Assembly (NCBI GenBank): GCA_034766995.1
Contig: CM068321.1
Coordinates: 7,946,526 to 8,010,525, forward strand
Direction of reading: 5' to 3'
Source: Acanthacorydalis orientalis
Taxonomy: Eukaryota; Arthropoda; Insecta; Megaloptera; Corydalidae
DNA length: 64,000 nt
This document shows, in pieces, positions 34,911-47,560 of the stretch. Each line of letters begins with the position of its first letter. The first letter of the stretch is position 1. Below the pieces are notes generated by a model, which had not been told where the DNA came from, did not search any database, and saw only the letters and a list, made by a program, of their open reading frames with translations. A program made the position numbers and the translations under genes.

Positions 34911-36517
34911 ATCTTTTATTAGTGAAGGAAAGTTTAATGAACTTTTCTGACAGTTTCACGTACAAAAAAAGAACACAATTTGGTATTAAATTTTACAAAC
35001 TTTGTTAGTCTGGATATTATGTTTTGAGAACTATAAGAAATAACAGAAATTTTATAACAATTTTTTTCAAAAAGATTCCCTAGAAGCGCAGAAATGCTGA
35101 TCCTGCTTTCAGTACTGGCATGATTACTAAGATGGAAAAACTAATTTACATGTTGAGAACTTTTCACACTAATATTGATATGATTGAACCTGGAAAATCG
35201 ACAGAAAAACGAGGTGCACAATAAAATGATACAAAGTAGTTATTGAATATAACTAAAGCATGAGTGGAGTAAAAAAATAAAGCATATACAAAATATTTTT
35301 TTTAAATCACAGACATGAGATGTATAACAGAGAATATCTACTAAATAATTATTGTAAAAAAATAGTTGCTGTGATTTTCTGTTGGATCTAATAGAGTAAA
35401 TCTTTGAAAAAATCTTTCCCGAAATATTCTCCATTTATGAGTGAAGAAGCATTAAAAATTCAAACTGTTGAATGTAGAAAGTTGATATCAAATATCTATC
35501 AAGAAAATAAAGCAAAAGACTGCTATTTAGGTAAAATATACACTGTGAAGAAAAAGTTAGCGAATCTTATTAGGAATGTATCAAATCCAAGGTGAAATTA
35601 CAAATAGAAGATGTTTTTTTCGAATTCCATACTATATACACATTCTCAAGTCGATTAATTTTTATTAATATGCTTTTTGTTTCATGGAAATGTGTTATTA
35701 TTAGCCATATTTATAATAAAATAATTAATTACATATTTATAAAATTGAAAATGTCAATAAAATAAATTTCAAATCTGTCAGGTGATAGAGTTCAAGGACA
35801 AACTATTATTTATGAATTCATTACTTCAAGAAATCAATGTTTAATACCATTGAGTTCAAAATTTGAAATACTTTTACCATTTGTTTTCTATATTAAATAT
35901 TCATTATTAAATACTAGAAAATTTTAATTTTTAATTCGAGGTTATTTGTATAAACAAAATAAAAAAATATCCATCGAATACAAAAGTTAAAAATTAATTT
36001 TCAATTTTTTTATAAAAATCTACAAATATTTAGCTACACCACTTGTTTTTCATTTCATGTATCTTAGTACTTTATTGAAAAGATATTCTTTAAAAAGTAT
36101 AAAATGAGTATGTATATCAAACATCATTGAAATAAAGAAAGTTTTCTTTTAAAAAATATTATTTTATATATTGTTGTAGGTAATTTAAAAGTAAAAAAAG
36201 TGTTAACTTTGATTTAAAAATATAAAAAGTAAAAGTAATATTTTTGTCTGTAAATTTTTTCGAATCATTTTTCAAATAAGTTGATTTGAAATAATCAGAT
36301 AAATAAATTGTATTGATGTCATTTATTCCAATAAAATTCCAATTGTGATAAATTAACTCAAATGAAATCAAATTTAAAAAGTTGAATGGAGAAAAAAGAG
36401 AATTTGAAAGAATGAAGACAACACAGATTCACATAACTAGTTATCCTGAAAATAAACATATAACAGTTTCTTTTCATCTGTACAAGAAAAGAAAAACGAG
36501 CTTAAACGAAGATAAAT
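34911..36517. other. No gene recognised
   Basis: AT-rich. Short frames at 35404-35595 and elsewhere have no recognisable domain. Confidence 0.45.
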
Positions 36518-36870
36518 TTAATACACGATAGAGATATATAAATTCGGAAATTTTCCGTACGCTTTTATGACAGAAAGATACTGAAAAGAAAAGGGAGACC
36601 CGGTCGAGGTATCTTCATCTAACTGCGGATTGACAGAGACTGATGATGATATCTTTGTATGTTCTCGTCCGAAAAAAATACACATACACGCGCACGCGAA
36701 TCCTTTAATTTTATTACTCCGTTTCTCGACATATAATTCTTGATAAAACGCACACACCGTTCTTTCTTTTTTTTGATGTAACAGATAAAAGGAGTTCACG
36801 TCGTTTGTGCTTTTGGTTCGTTTTGCTCTTACCGCGGCCATCGTGTGCACATTTTCATATATATAATTGC
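36518..36870 (-). other. Less AT-rich segment with an ATG directly before a splice-donor match
   Basis: On the minus strand a TATATATATGAAAATGTG stretch is followed by CACACGATGGCCGCG|GTAAGA (about 36848-36825). That is an initiation codon in fair context, three codons (Met-Ala-Ala), then a good donor. Read without splicing, the frame gives a 110-residue product beginning MHTMAAVRAKR with no domain I recognise. It may be a small first coding exon or coincidence. Confidence 0.2.
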
Positions 36871-39703
36871 ATTTACATAACTTGTTAGTGATTTCAAGGT
36901 AGAAACGTTTATGAGAGGAAATCGGAAACGTTTTGTGTGTTCTCTAATATGAAAAAATATTTTTTACGAGCCGAACAATGTATTTGTAAAGTTCAAAACT
37001 CTCTCTCTCTCTCTCAGATAGAATTAATTACTTTCGTGGAACTTATTTTTGTTGTGAAACTTGAGTTATGCAACAGATGGAATCTTAGATCTTATAATAT
37101 TCAAAAAATCAATAAAATAGATATAATTTATTTGATACTGATTTGGCGACTAGAGCAGTCATGAATATTTTTACTAAAAAAACGATATCAACCTTACCAG
37201 GGGAAATTGTTGTACATGTTTTTGTTAGATAACTCTAATACTTAACACATTTGAGGAGGAGTTCTGTTCCTAGGAAAATGCGAGCAAGGATAAAATGTAT
37301 GAACGAGTTAGATAAAGATTTTATTGCCGGAAATTAGCGAGTAGACGACGTTAATGGTTTGATGTCTGGTATTGATTGATTATTCAATCAACAAATATTT
37401 ACTTGTGATCAGTTTCTTGGAATTTACACTTTTTATGAACTCGTCTTTAAGTCAGTAAGTTATTTGACAAATAAGTAATTATTTTTTTATTTATCATGAT
37501 TTTCTTAAATAATTTCTCCCTATAACATTACGACAAGTCGTACATGAATATTTTTTTGATCAAGAAATCAATCTCTAATATTTAAGATTGTGATTTTCTT
37601 ATAAAACTTTTATATTTCGGTCACGTCTCATGGTATTTTCAACGATATGAACTACCCTTATAGTCTTTCCAGACTTGATATTATTATAAAAAAAAGATAT
37701 TTGACTGTTTAAATAGTACAATTCTGATTAACTTTTTCTTGATTTTCGTTTTCTCCTGTCAATTAACATTTAAAATCTAAAATTATCAGAAAGGAAAATC
37801 TGAAGAACTAACAAGGGTGTTTTTAAAACAAATTCTGATATTAAATGTTAATAAATCTTCTTGTTATACACAGATATTATTCAATAGCATCATTTAAATC
37901 TTTGAATGTTTAATATATTGTCAGTTTTAGCCTTTTTGCACAACGACAGTTTTTAAATCTTTATTTGATTAGTTTTATTGGAACAATACGATCACTAAAA
38001 TTTATTTGAGAATCTAAAATTATTTTTATTAATATTCTTCTTGGTTCATTTGTATTATATAGAAAAATATACTGAATATTTTTCATATTTTTCTATTCTC
38101 TATTTCTCTACTCGTATTTTTCTATTGTATATGAAAATTGGGTTACTTTTAATAAGTTAATTTTAGGATGGAAGACTTGTAATGTTTTATAATACAGTTA
38201 GGACACTAAATTTACTTTCATAAATGAATTATTTTTTCACCTCAAACTACGAAAAATTTTTCTAGTCAAACAGTTCAATGAATCATTTTTTATTGTTGTC
38301 AAAAATGTACATTAAATTTGATAGTCATTATCATCCTTAGAGTGAGAAAAATATTTATTTTTTAAAGTTAATTTAGCCCCTGTAACAGACTGTATTGTAA
38401 ATTTATATATTTGACATATTTTAAGAGCCAAGGTATAGACAAATAATTTTTGTGGATGATAATGTCATCCTTGTCTAATTAAAAATGATTAGTGATAATT
38501 TATTAGCTTGACCATAAAAATATTTATGATTTGTGAGATGAAAAAAATCATTGGTGAAACTTTCAGTTTTTCATTTTTTCCTAAACTCATCCCAATTTGT
38601 CTAAGAATTTCAAGTTTTTCATCAATTTATCATTGGTAGTATTTTTTATTGACAAGAAAAGATGCTATTTCATTCTATTTTGAAGAGACTGACGTGAATA
38701 AAATTCTTCATAGTTTAAAATAATGCCATTTTTTTAATAATAGTAGAAATTATGAAATGCTATTTTATGCTTTTTCAAAATAATGTAATGTTATAAATTA
38801 AAATCTATAAAACACTAAAATATGTTTATTAGTAACTAATTTTGTTATCAATAAAGTTAAATTCTATTCAAATTTCAAAAAGAGTCTTAACAGAATATTG
38901 CTATCATTGAGCTTTCAAATAGTTTATAACAATTAATTAATGGTTCGTCTAGACCAGAAGTAAAATACTTTCTTACACTAAAATGATTTAATTGATGAGC
39001 CTGTGAAGAAATTCTGAAAAAATCAATGATCCTATATTAGAAACCATGGACTGTATAATACTCTTATTGTTTATAATTCATTTAGTATATGATTTTTTAC
39101 AAATTTAATTATTTTTTGTAACTAATTCCACAGTGAATTTCACTAAAGTTGCAAATTACATCAAAGTTGAATATCTCTATTCTAGAGAGTGAAACATGCA
39201 ATTTACAGTCTGTAATAACATGTTTAAAATTGCAGTGTTTGAACTACGAGTCAACCATAATATTCTGTGCAATTTACTGATTTTCCATAATTTCGAATAA
39301 TATTAACGGCAAGATATTGAATTTCTAAAATGTATAAACACACGTCTTCTCATACAAAAGTGTCATTAATTAAATTTTAATTAATTCCATTTTAATTTAA
39401 AAATCGTTTAGTATTATATTAATTAATCTTGTATCAACGTTTAAAAATTTAACAAATCCGTAGTAAGAAAATTAGAGTGAAAATTAAAATTATTTTTCAC
39501 TGTTCCATGTTCTCTTATCAATAAATTAATGTAAATGTACAATTACATTTTTTTATCTGTGGAGCGCTGGTGAAGGTGTATGGAATTTTGAGAATGGATC
39601 CTGAATGTTATTTGTCATTCATGTTTTTATTTAATTCTTTTAGTAAAAAGATGAATGTTTTTATAGAATTACTTTTACTATTTAAATCGCAATCCTGTAT
39701 ATA
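36871..39703. other. No gene recognised; (CT)n near 37000
   Basis: AT-rich stretch with no transposase similarity, terminal repeats or coding signal. Confidence 0.45.
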
Positions 39704-40223
39704 TTAAGTATACAAATTAATTCGGTGCCTTTTTTATATGAAATGAATATTTACGGGAAAGTGAAATATAATTCAATCTGTAAAATATCTTTCATTATTT
39801 TGTATAATTTAGCTCTATCTGTTGGGTAACTAACGAATCCCTTGTAAAAAAAATATGATTGATTTGAATCGATGAAGACAATACATTTTCGGATGAGTTT
39901 CAGTGATGAATCAGTTTTTGCATATTTTATGCATCACAACACTTTCCCCAAAATTGAACAAATTATTCTCGTGACGTCAGCAGCACTTTTTTCAACTGAA
40001 ATGTGAAAAGTATGCAATGTCTAATATGTTTCTTTTCGGATGCTGTTATATTCACTACTGTTTTGTGGGGTTATACCAATTGCTTGGCTAAAATATATAG
40101 TGCTTTTAAATGTTAATATTGGCATTTCAAAATCCCAAAGAGACAAGAAAATATTTTAATTTAAAATGAAGTTTTGATTAATTCAGTTTAAAGACCCAGA
40201 ATGAATGAATTTTTATAACTAAT
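39704..40223 (-). mobile_element. Deletion-derived mariner family with GGTGCC ends (copy 2)
   Basis: The 3' terminus TACAAATTAATTCGGTGCC is at 39710-39728; the 5' side ends near 40223. The minus strand gives the best-preserved reading of the family. N-terminal helix-turn-helix (KHIRHCIFFTFQLKKSAADV, TRIICSILGKV) is joined about 20 codons later directly to the C-terminal tail (FIDSNQSYFFYKGF). About two thirds of a transposase, including all catalytic motifs, is missing. The copies at 13347 and 18785 have the same join. Confidence 0.85.
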
Positions 40224-41151
40224 GGATGTTTTGTATTTTACTAAAATTATAATGTACTTTTATTTAATTTTCTGATAGGACTAGTGTCTTTATTACATTA
40301 AAAGTCTAACATGTATACCAACTCACGTATCCAAAAGCTAATTCCCAATCAGTCATTTCAAACATTTGTATTTTAACTATTCAGTATTTATTTTATGTAC
40401 AGTCACTATTTATTTAATAAGGTTATATAAATACACTCGACATCACGTTCTGGACTCTATGAACATAAAAGAACTACAATGAACTAGATGAACAATGAAC
40501 TACAAATTCTCGAATGTGTAAGTCAACTCGAGGCGATCCCAACAGCTTTAATTTGTTCACCTCTGCTTGCCTCCTCACGATTGACGCTTACATTCGAGTA
40601 TTCATACATCCTAGCTCTGCCTCATATACATTCATACTTAATATCTACCTAGCATTGTAATCCAATCAACAAAACCGTTATTTGTTGACAGTGAAAAGTT
40701 AAGGAAACCACTATTTATTGCAAGAGATTCGTTTCGAATTAATCAGAAGGTATAGATTGACCATATTTGCAAAAAATTCTTATCTTTTGTGGACGATATT
40801 GTATGCATGCCAGTTTTCACATTATATAAATTACTCATTATACATCACTATACACTCAATCACTACTCACAAATCACTATTCACTTACTATAAATCAATC
40901 ATCATCCTATAAATCACTTTACTGTTGCATTTATATTCTGATCGATTATTGTTCATAATGTTCATATGTTCATAATATAATATTCATCATTGTAGGTGTT
41001 TTTTTGACTGAAATTATTTTCAAGGATGTATTTTTCTGATAAACCTGTTTAAAATTATCTTGAATACTGGTTGAGTCTACTGTACACTCTCGAGATAAAT
41101 TGAATAATTCTTTTAGCAAATATGATGAATGTGCATCTAAATCATCTACAA
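40224..41151. other. Unclassified, somewhat less AT-rich at 40430-40680
   Basis: 40430-40680 contains complex sequence with CG dinucleotides, followed by a run of diverged AATCACT.TTCAC words (about 40840-40920). I cannot assign either to a gene or element family. Confidence 0.3.
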
Positions 41152-41540
41152 CAGGGGTATCAAACACGCGGCCTGCAAAGATTGAAGGTAATTTTATTAA
41201 AGTAATAAAATGGAATTTAAAAAAAAATATAAAATACATTTTTAAAACTTTACAAATTATAGAAGTATATTGTAAAAATCGCTGTTTGATGGTCACTGAT
41301 ATATTTATTGTAATTTCTCTCATTTAGATTTTTGTTGTAACATTTGATAATAATACTTAAAATTAATGTATTTTTTTTAATTTTTGTAAATTCATTAAAG
41401 AAAAAAAATATCTAAAATTTAAATGAGTTATTTTCAAATATAAATAAAAGACCTTCTTGTTGACTTTTTTATCTGCGCTCCGCAGAATCTCTTAAACTGA
41501 ATTTGGTGGTCCGTGTTCATGTACGAATTTGACAGCACTG
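41152..41540. mobile_element. hAT-type MITE, second copy
   Basis: Left end CAGGGGTATCAAACACGCGG, right complement CAGTGCTGTCAAATTC. The interior is the inverted match of the MITE at 14729-15125, sharing AAACTGAATTTGGTGG and TATAGAAGTATATTGTAA words. The 8-bp flanks ATCTACAA and ACTTACAT agree at only 5 positions, so the target duplication has decayed. Confidence 0.85.
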
Positions 41541-41854
41541 ACTTACATTATTTGTTTGAATCTTAAAATTGGGATTACCGTTTTAATTTTAGCCTCAAGA
41601 ATGATGAACACTCATTTTTTAACACAATTTATAGCAATTTATATAAACATCCATTTTTCTTTTTGATTATCTAAATGTAATTACCAGAAATTCTGTATAT
41701 TTTTCTGGAATGATGGAAAGTTGAAATAAAATTACAATTTAACAACTGGTACCGAATGAAACTTCATACCGTATTTTATTAATATAATTTTTAAAGTAAT
41801 GTTCTACTGAATGTTTAGTTCATTTATTCATGTATGAAATTTGTACGCGTATGC

Positions 41855-41918
<64 letters not shown>

Positions 41919-42174
41919 TCAGCCGTAATTACTCCGCATCTTAATAACCCATCCACTAACGTCACTAGTACATACAGCAGCCTGATTACGTGACCTTTTC
42001 TGACTTTAAATGTATTCATTCGCTTCGCGAATTTAATGACTTCCTCTTAAACACTTGTAATTTCCTTCCTACAGCACTTGCTATTTCCTTTACCCATCAT
42101 TGATCTCGTCTTGTTTTTTTCTCCTCTCCTCGTATACCCACCCATATATACAGATATAGACATTCAGAGGTAAA

Positions 42175-42256
<82 letters not shown>

Positions 42257-43439
42257 ATGTGTGTGTGTGTTTGTACGAACCGAACTTAAAGATCACTTCC
42301 AGTCTTGTACTTTTTTTGTTCATATCTGTTCATGTTTTATATTTCTTGCTGGTCTGAAAGATCTGAAAACATTCATCAATTTTTATGTAATTTATGTTTT
42401 ATGTATATATATATATATATATTGATTTTAAGTATGTAAGCTATCAATATTTGAAATTGTCTTTTTGAAAGATGGATAGTGTGAAATATAAACAGTTATA
42501 TTTTATAGCGATGATTGAATATAAGTAAATGTTTAGTGTTCGGAAAGTAATAGAATTCACTTTTATTCATATTTTTTAGTAATATTTTAAAACCTTTTTG
42601 CTTGTTTATGATTTCGATGTTTACTTTAGAAAAGTAAACACTTTTAGAATGACGTTATTTTGCCGTAGAGTATTTTAAGAAAATAAATATAATTTACATT
42701 TTGCAAATATGCTGAAAAACAAAAAACTATTTTTTTAATATGCATCATTCTTCGTATACCACATACTTTTTTGGTATTAAAAGTTTCAACAATTGATTAT
42801 TAACATATATATATATATATATTATTAACACTAATTAGATTAAAGATTATTAATACTTATTTATAGATTATTAACATTTATATTATTCATTTACACTTTG
42901 ATTTATGTGAATTTTAATTGAAATTCATTTGTCTTCAAAGCACGGAGGTACAGAAAAAACTAACTTTTTAATTAGAAAATTGGTTTTATATCTATGCTTT
43001 TATTTCTAATTATATTTGTTTATATAGTTTCAACTATCCACTCTTTCTTTCCTTGTTTTTTTCGTAATTGTGATAGGATCTATTAATTTACTGCTTGGAA
43101 AACATGTCTATTAATTTTGTACTATCCGAATTATTTGAAGTCTGTTTAGTTTGTCGATTTTGTCATTTAAGTCTTATATATCCAGAATATCATCTATCTT
43201 AAAGATCTAGATCATCTATTTTAAAGATTTTTTCTTGTTTTCGAAATACTTGTCAAAAGTTAAAATCTTTTTTAAATCATTGCTTGTAATTTATGAGGAA
43301 ATAAAAGTAATACTTTTCTGATTTTTTTTGATACAATTTAAATTATCAAATTATTTTTCTTCATTTAATTAAAAATTAGATAATTAATTATGTGAGTTGC
43401 ATAGTCTAATTGTAGACAAACAAATGAATGTTAAATTAC
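41541..43439. other. No gene recognised; several microsatellites
   Basis: (TA)n at 41861-41916, 42180-42248 (then (TG)n to about 42271), 42403-42421 and 42806-42820. Between them is AT-rich DNA with no coding signal. Confidence 0.6.
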
Positions 43440-44097
43440 ATATTTTTCTTCATACTTCGGTGTTGATTTTCCCATTTACATTATTTAAGTTCTCTGGCAA
43501 TATTCGTAATGAATAATTCCTTCCATATCTCACCAAAACAGGTAGTATAAACTTTTTTGTAAAAAGCTCTCTTTTCGCAGTTGAAGATGATGTTTCTTTG
43601 CAGTGAACTCATTGTTTTTGTCGTTAATATTGTAAATAATCAAATTTTTATCATCAGTAAGAATTCTATTCAGCAACGAATCATTTTACAATCAGCAAAG
43701 ATGAGAAGTGCAAATATCCAGACATTGTTTTAAATTAACGTCAGATAACTCGTGCGGAATCCACTCACCCAACTTATAAACCTTATCAATCATTCTCAAT
43801 CTGAATGCATTAACTTGAGTTTCGTGGCCAATTCTTTTACTGTTAATTTTGTTTTTTTTTTTTCCACTAGTATTCGCAGGATCTCACCATCAAAAACTCT
43901 TGAAAACGTCCTGACATTTCATCTTCAATGATCTAATTTCCAGACCGAAATCATTGAAACCATCTTTGTTCTCAACTAAAACTATTAGCATTTGAACCAT
44001 AAACTTCCCAGAATTTTTCCACTGCAGTTGTAACGTTGTTCTCTTGTCGAAACTCCCAAAATAAAATATGTCTAATATGCTGTTTTGATACTTCCAT
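43440..44097 (-). pseudogene. Mariner transposase, 5' half only, broken
   Basis: From ATG at 44097 the minus strand reads MEVSKQHIRHILFWEFRQEN, then AVEKFWEVYGSNANSFS, a stop, and QRWFQ.FRSG with IEDEMSGR (linker). The second helix-turn-helix is degraded. Further on are VGEWIPHELSD-like residues, SLQRN, the EKRAFYKKVYTTCFGE stretch, and GIIHYE..PENLN..NGKINTEV at the end (about 43450). The protein stops around the middle of a normal mariner transposase; the second and third catalytic Asp are absent. Terminal repeats are not recognised, so it is a truncated element. Confidence 0.8.
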
Positions 44098-45495
44098 TAT
44101 AACTAATACTTTTTCTTATAAATTTGTGTGATCAATGTGAATCTTTTACTATAAAACTGAGAAAATATTATGTAAAATTGAGCAGCATATGTATCTGATA
44201 CGTTATTGCAATAATTGCTGAGTATTACATCATCCATTTTCACCTGCATGGAAATATCGCATTACTTATGAGATGAGCCAATATAAATGTTGAATATGCA
44301 GAAACATTAGTTTAATACTTATAATTACATGAAAAATATTGGTAGAAAGTAGTAAAAAAATTTTTCTAGATCAGACAAATTAATTTCATAAAGTAAATAG
44401 CTTTAACATTATAAGTTTTATATTAATAAAATTTCAGACGAAGCTAAAACTAACTGCTAATATTTTTAAAATGTATTTGTACTTTTTTCGTCATTACATT
44501 TTTTTCAACAGAATTATTAATTAAGATAAGTCATGTGTACTTTTTAAAATACATATTTAATATGTATATATATATATATAAGCAGATTACTGTATATTTT
44601 TAATAAACATTTATGAAAAATATCTTCGATTATTCTACATTCATTGCCGAATACAAAAAGTACGAAACTTTATTCGTGATGTAATTTACTACTTTAATTA
44701 AACAACGTTTACGGAATCAACGTATTGACAAGTCGCGCTGTTTGCTCCAGTGACGAAAAAAACATTTCCTTTATTATCGAAGCAGCTGAAAGAACTATAA
44801 ACTCGTACAGAAAAAGGAAAAGTTTTCACCCTTGTTCTTTCTAGTCTTAGTGTAGACGAATTAGCAATAATTCACCAGGTCTTTTATGTTGTTAAGAATC
44901 AATCTACTACGGATCTTGTTTATGGAATTTGTGTTAAACATTAACGATTATTGAAAATATTCAGTGAGTATTCATTGTATATTTTTTCGAAAATATTTAT
45001 TATATTAAAAAAATCGCATAAAGCATTTGTTTGAAATCATAAAGTCCATATAAATAATTATTAAAGATAATGGTGTATTTTTTTCGAAGTATCGTTGTGA
45101 AGACTATCATGATGGAAATTTAAAACACTTCATAGATCAAATATATTAGTTACTTGCATTTCATTGTTTATTTGGTATCGAAAACTTAGTATTTTCTAGT
45201 AAACATATTAATTGTTCTGCAAGAACTTTTATGTTTTAATGATCTTGTCATAAATAGTGTAAAATATACAAAATTCTAAACGTGATTATCAATGAAAATC
45301 GCCAGATTAAGTCGACATTTATACGTTGAAAAGGATTACTGTTACATGTTAGAAGATGAAAAAAAAGTATAATTGTCTTAACAAATGTTAAGATCAATTA
45401 TTTTAGAATAAATTTGTTGTATGTGTAAATCTGATAATAGATTTGTTATATTTTCTTATTCTGTTAGTTTTAATTATAAGTCGTCTCGATTTATA
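44098..45495. other. No gene recognised; short (TA)n at 44565-44579
   Basis: AT-rich sequence without similarity to the element families in this window. Confidence 0.45.
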
Positions 45496-45803
45496 TATAC
45501 AGACTGTTCAAAAAATGTATACAATTTTTTATTGTCCATAACTTCTATGTTTATTTTTATAAATTCAATTTTATGATTGTCTAGCGAAGAAAACACAGCG
45601 TTTCGACTCGTACCGTTGCACGGAACCTACTCCTGTCCGTACCATCACTTAATTTTGTTTATCACATGATTTTGTTTCACAAAAATTCGACTCGTGCCGT
45701 ACCTAAAGAAGTTCGACTTCAAATGTCAGAAGAAAATGTATATGAACGCAAATGTTCAAATTGTATTTAATTCTTATCCAAGAATTGTTGACATCTAAAG
45801 TGC

Positions 45804-45862
45804 ATGCATCCCCCAAAATATAATAATCCCAAAATATTATATGCATCCCCCAAAATATAATA
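45804..45862 (+). repeat. Short direct repeat (22 bp twice, 37-bp period)
   Basis: ATGCATCCCCCAAAATATAA followed by TA occurs at 45804-45825 and 45841-45862, identical. Confidence 0.95.
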
Positions 45863-46150
45863 TCTTTTATTTATATATCTATATCTATCTTTATTTTATC
45901 TATATTGCTGTACATTTGGCTTCAATAACTTGCTGTAATTCAGCGATAGTTGTTGGTTTTGTGACATAGAATTTATCTTTAATCCCATAAATAAAATGAT
46001 GATAATAGATCTCTAGAACGCGGAAGATCCTTAACACTGCTTCTTAGTCCAATTTATTTGCGTAGGAAAATTAAATCCAGATAACCCTTAACCTTAATAT
46101 GAAAATGGGAAAAGACCCCACCTCGTTGGAAAATAATCATCAAACTCATA

Positions 46151-46797
46151 GTCCACAGTACGTAACCCCTTATTTTTATTGTTTACCACATATTTGAAAC
46201 TTCGTGAGTGGCTTCATTTTGACGAGTCTATCGCAGTTTTCCTCTGCGAAAATTCTCGGTAATGCTGAGTTTTCAAACGCGTGATTCACGTTTTTCAAAC
46301 GCGTTTTTTTGTCGAACTGACAATACGGCGCAATATTTTTGTCGGGCACGGAAATATTCGATGATAAAATATACACATCTATCACGTGCGATTTTTGGCC
46401 GACACGTGGTAATCACCATACCGGTTATCTTAAAAACAACATTTATTTATTAAACAATCTTGCAAAAATTAAACCTATGGTAATCACAAAACACAACCTC
46501 GTTATTTCGACATGTAGCAGGCGGTAGACTTATCGGTCGCCGGATTGTTTCTGTAGGTCAAGTTTTGTTTCGTATTTTTTATCAAATTATCTTTCAATTT
46601 CACTGCAAAAAAAGTATGTGGTCATTGCATTATGTAACATTATAAAATTGACATGTTTCGGAATCACGCATTTGAAAACGCAGCGTTACCGAGAATTTTC
46701 GCAGAGGAAAAGTGTGGTAGACTCGTCAAAATGAAGCCACTCACGAAGTTTCAAATATGTGGTAAACAATAAAAATAAGGGGTTACGTACTGTGGAC
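46151..46797. mobile_element. Foldback MITE with 137-bp inverted arms, TA target duplication
   Basis: Arms 46151-46287 and 46661-46797 are inverted copies with about 6 differences over 137 positions (about 96%). The outer end is GTCCACAGTACGTAACCCC. TA lies at both borders (46149-46150, 46798-46799). The 370-bp centre is non-coding and rather CpG-rich compared with the host sequence. It sits within the transposase pseudogene at 45500-47546 and is therefore younger. High arm identity suggests fairly recent activity or gene conversion between the arms. Family not recognised; TA duplication fits a Tc1/mariner-mobilised MITE. Confidence 0.92.
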
Positions 46798-46979
46798 TAT
46801 CATCATCATCATTCTCAAATAATTCAGGATTTTTTGAGAGGACAATAACAGTTGCATAAAAAAAGAATTGTCTAATGAAACACAAACATGATAATCCACA
46901 CTACACTCTAATTCCTAGTAAATTATCTGGTTTATCTCTCAGTAACGTATGGATTCTAGGTTGTCCAGTATAAATAATT

Positions 46980-47006
46980 GTAGATATCAGTTGTACTGAT
47001 ATCTAC
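46980..47006. repeat. Perfect 11-bp palindromic hairpin
   Basis: GTAGATATCAG (46980-46990) and its exact complement (46996-47006) are separated by 5 bases, within the transposase pseudogene. Confidence 0.95.
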
Positions 47007-47560
47007 TTGTAACTTTAATATTGACTCAACACTCCAAACGATTTTATTCGCAAAGAAGCGTCCGTTGCAGATTTTCTTATATACTACTCCAAAAATTGAA
47101 CACTACAAACAGTATTTCCTTCTTCCAGAGTCTGCTCTAATCTTCGAATATAGTATTTCCATCTTATGCACACTAGATTTGTGGTTTTTGCGAGCAGCTT
47201 ATCAAACAGATTTTCTTGGTGTTTGTCGGAAAACTTTTATCACCTCTTGTCATCTCGTGGGACTTGTAGATGTGGAAGGTCTTCCAAATCGTTTCCTGTG
47301 TACATTATACACAGTTCTATCTACTTCAAATTGTCACAAATGCTTTACGTACTTAATTTTAATATACGTTATTAATTCAGTGTGGTATTCATTCCTAAAC
47401 TGTTCGATTTTCTTGATCAAATTTCAAATTGTGCGTTCAAAACGTCGATTTTGTATACCAAAATATTCACGTAGAACACAGTATGTACTTTTTCTCTAAC
47501 TCCCATTTTCATAATAAGCTACGATAATTCTAATGCTTTGTTCCATCGTGTATTGCTTCA

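Larger units (their letters stand above)
45500..47546 (-). pseudogene. Tc1/mariner-superfamily transposase remnant, split by a foldback MITE
   Basis: From ATG at 47546 the minus strand reads MEQSIRIIVAYYENGS, then a stop, REYFGIQNRRFERTI and IKKIEQF, an N-terminal helix-turn-helix of the insect type annotated as DUF4817. After GRPSTSTSPTR comes a degraded second domain down to about 46800. The foldback MITE (46151-46797) interrupts here. Downstream, 46060-45905 gives LEIYYHHFIYGIKDKFYVTK and PTTIAELQQVIEAKCTAI, matching the end of the catalytic domain (PLDFFLWG.VKDKVY...). Residues around the first and second catalytic motifs are not recognisable. GACTGTTCAAAAAATG near 45502 may be the 3' terminus. 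Many stops. Confidence 0.75.

Noticed and set aside
40430..40690. Possible solo LTR
   Set aside because: The segment is more complex than its surroundings, but I found no TG...CA ends, target duplication or second copy.
45800..45865. Direct repeats considered as a CRISPR-like array
   Set aside because: Only two units with a 15-base spacer, in eukaryotic DNA. A simple duplication is enough.
47065..47499. 144-codon + strand frame
   Set aside because: It is the antisense shadow of the transposase pseudogene read on the minus strand (GRPSTSTSP, IRIIVAYYENGS).
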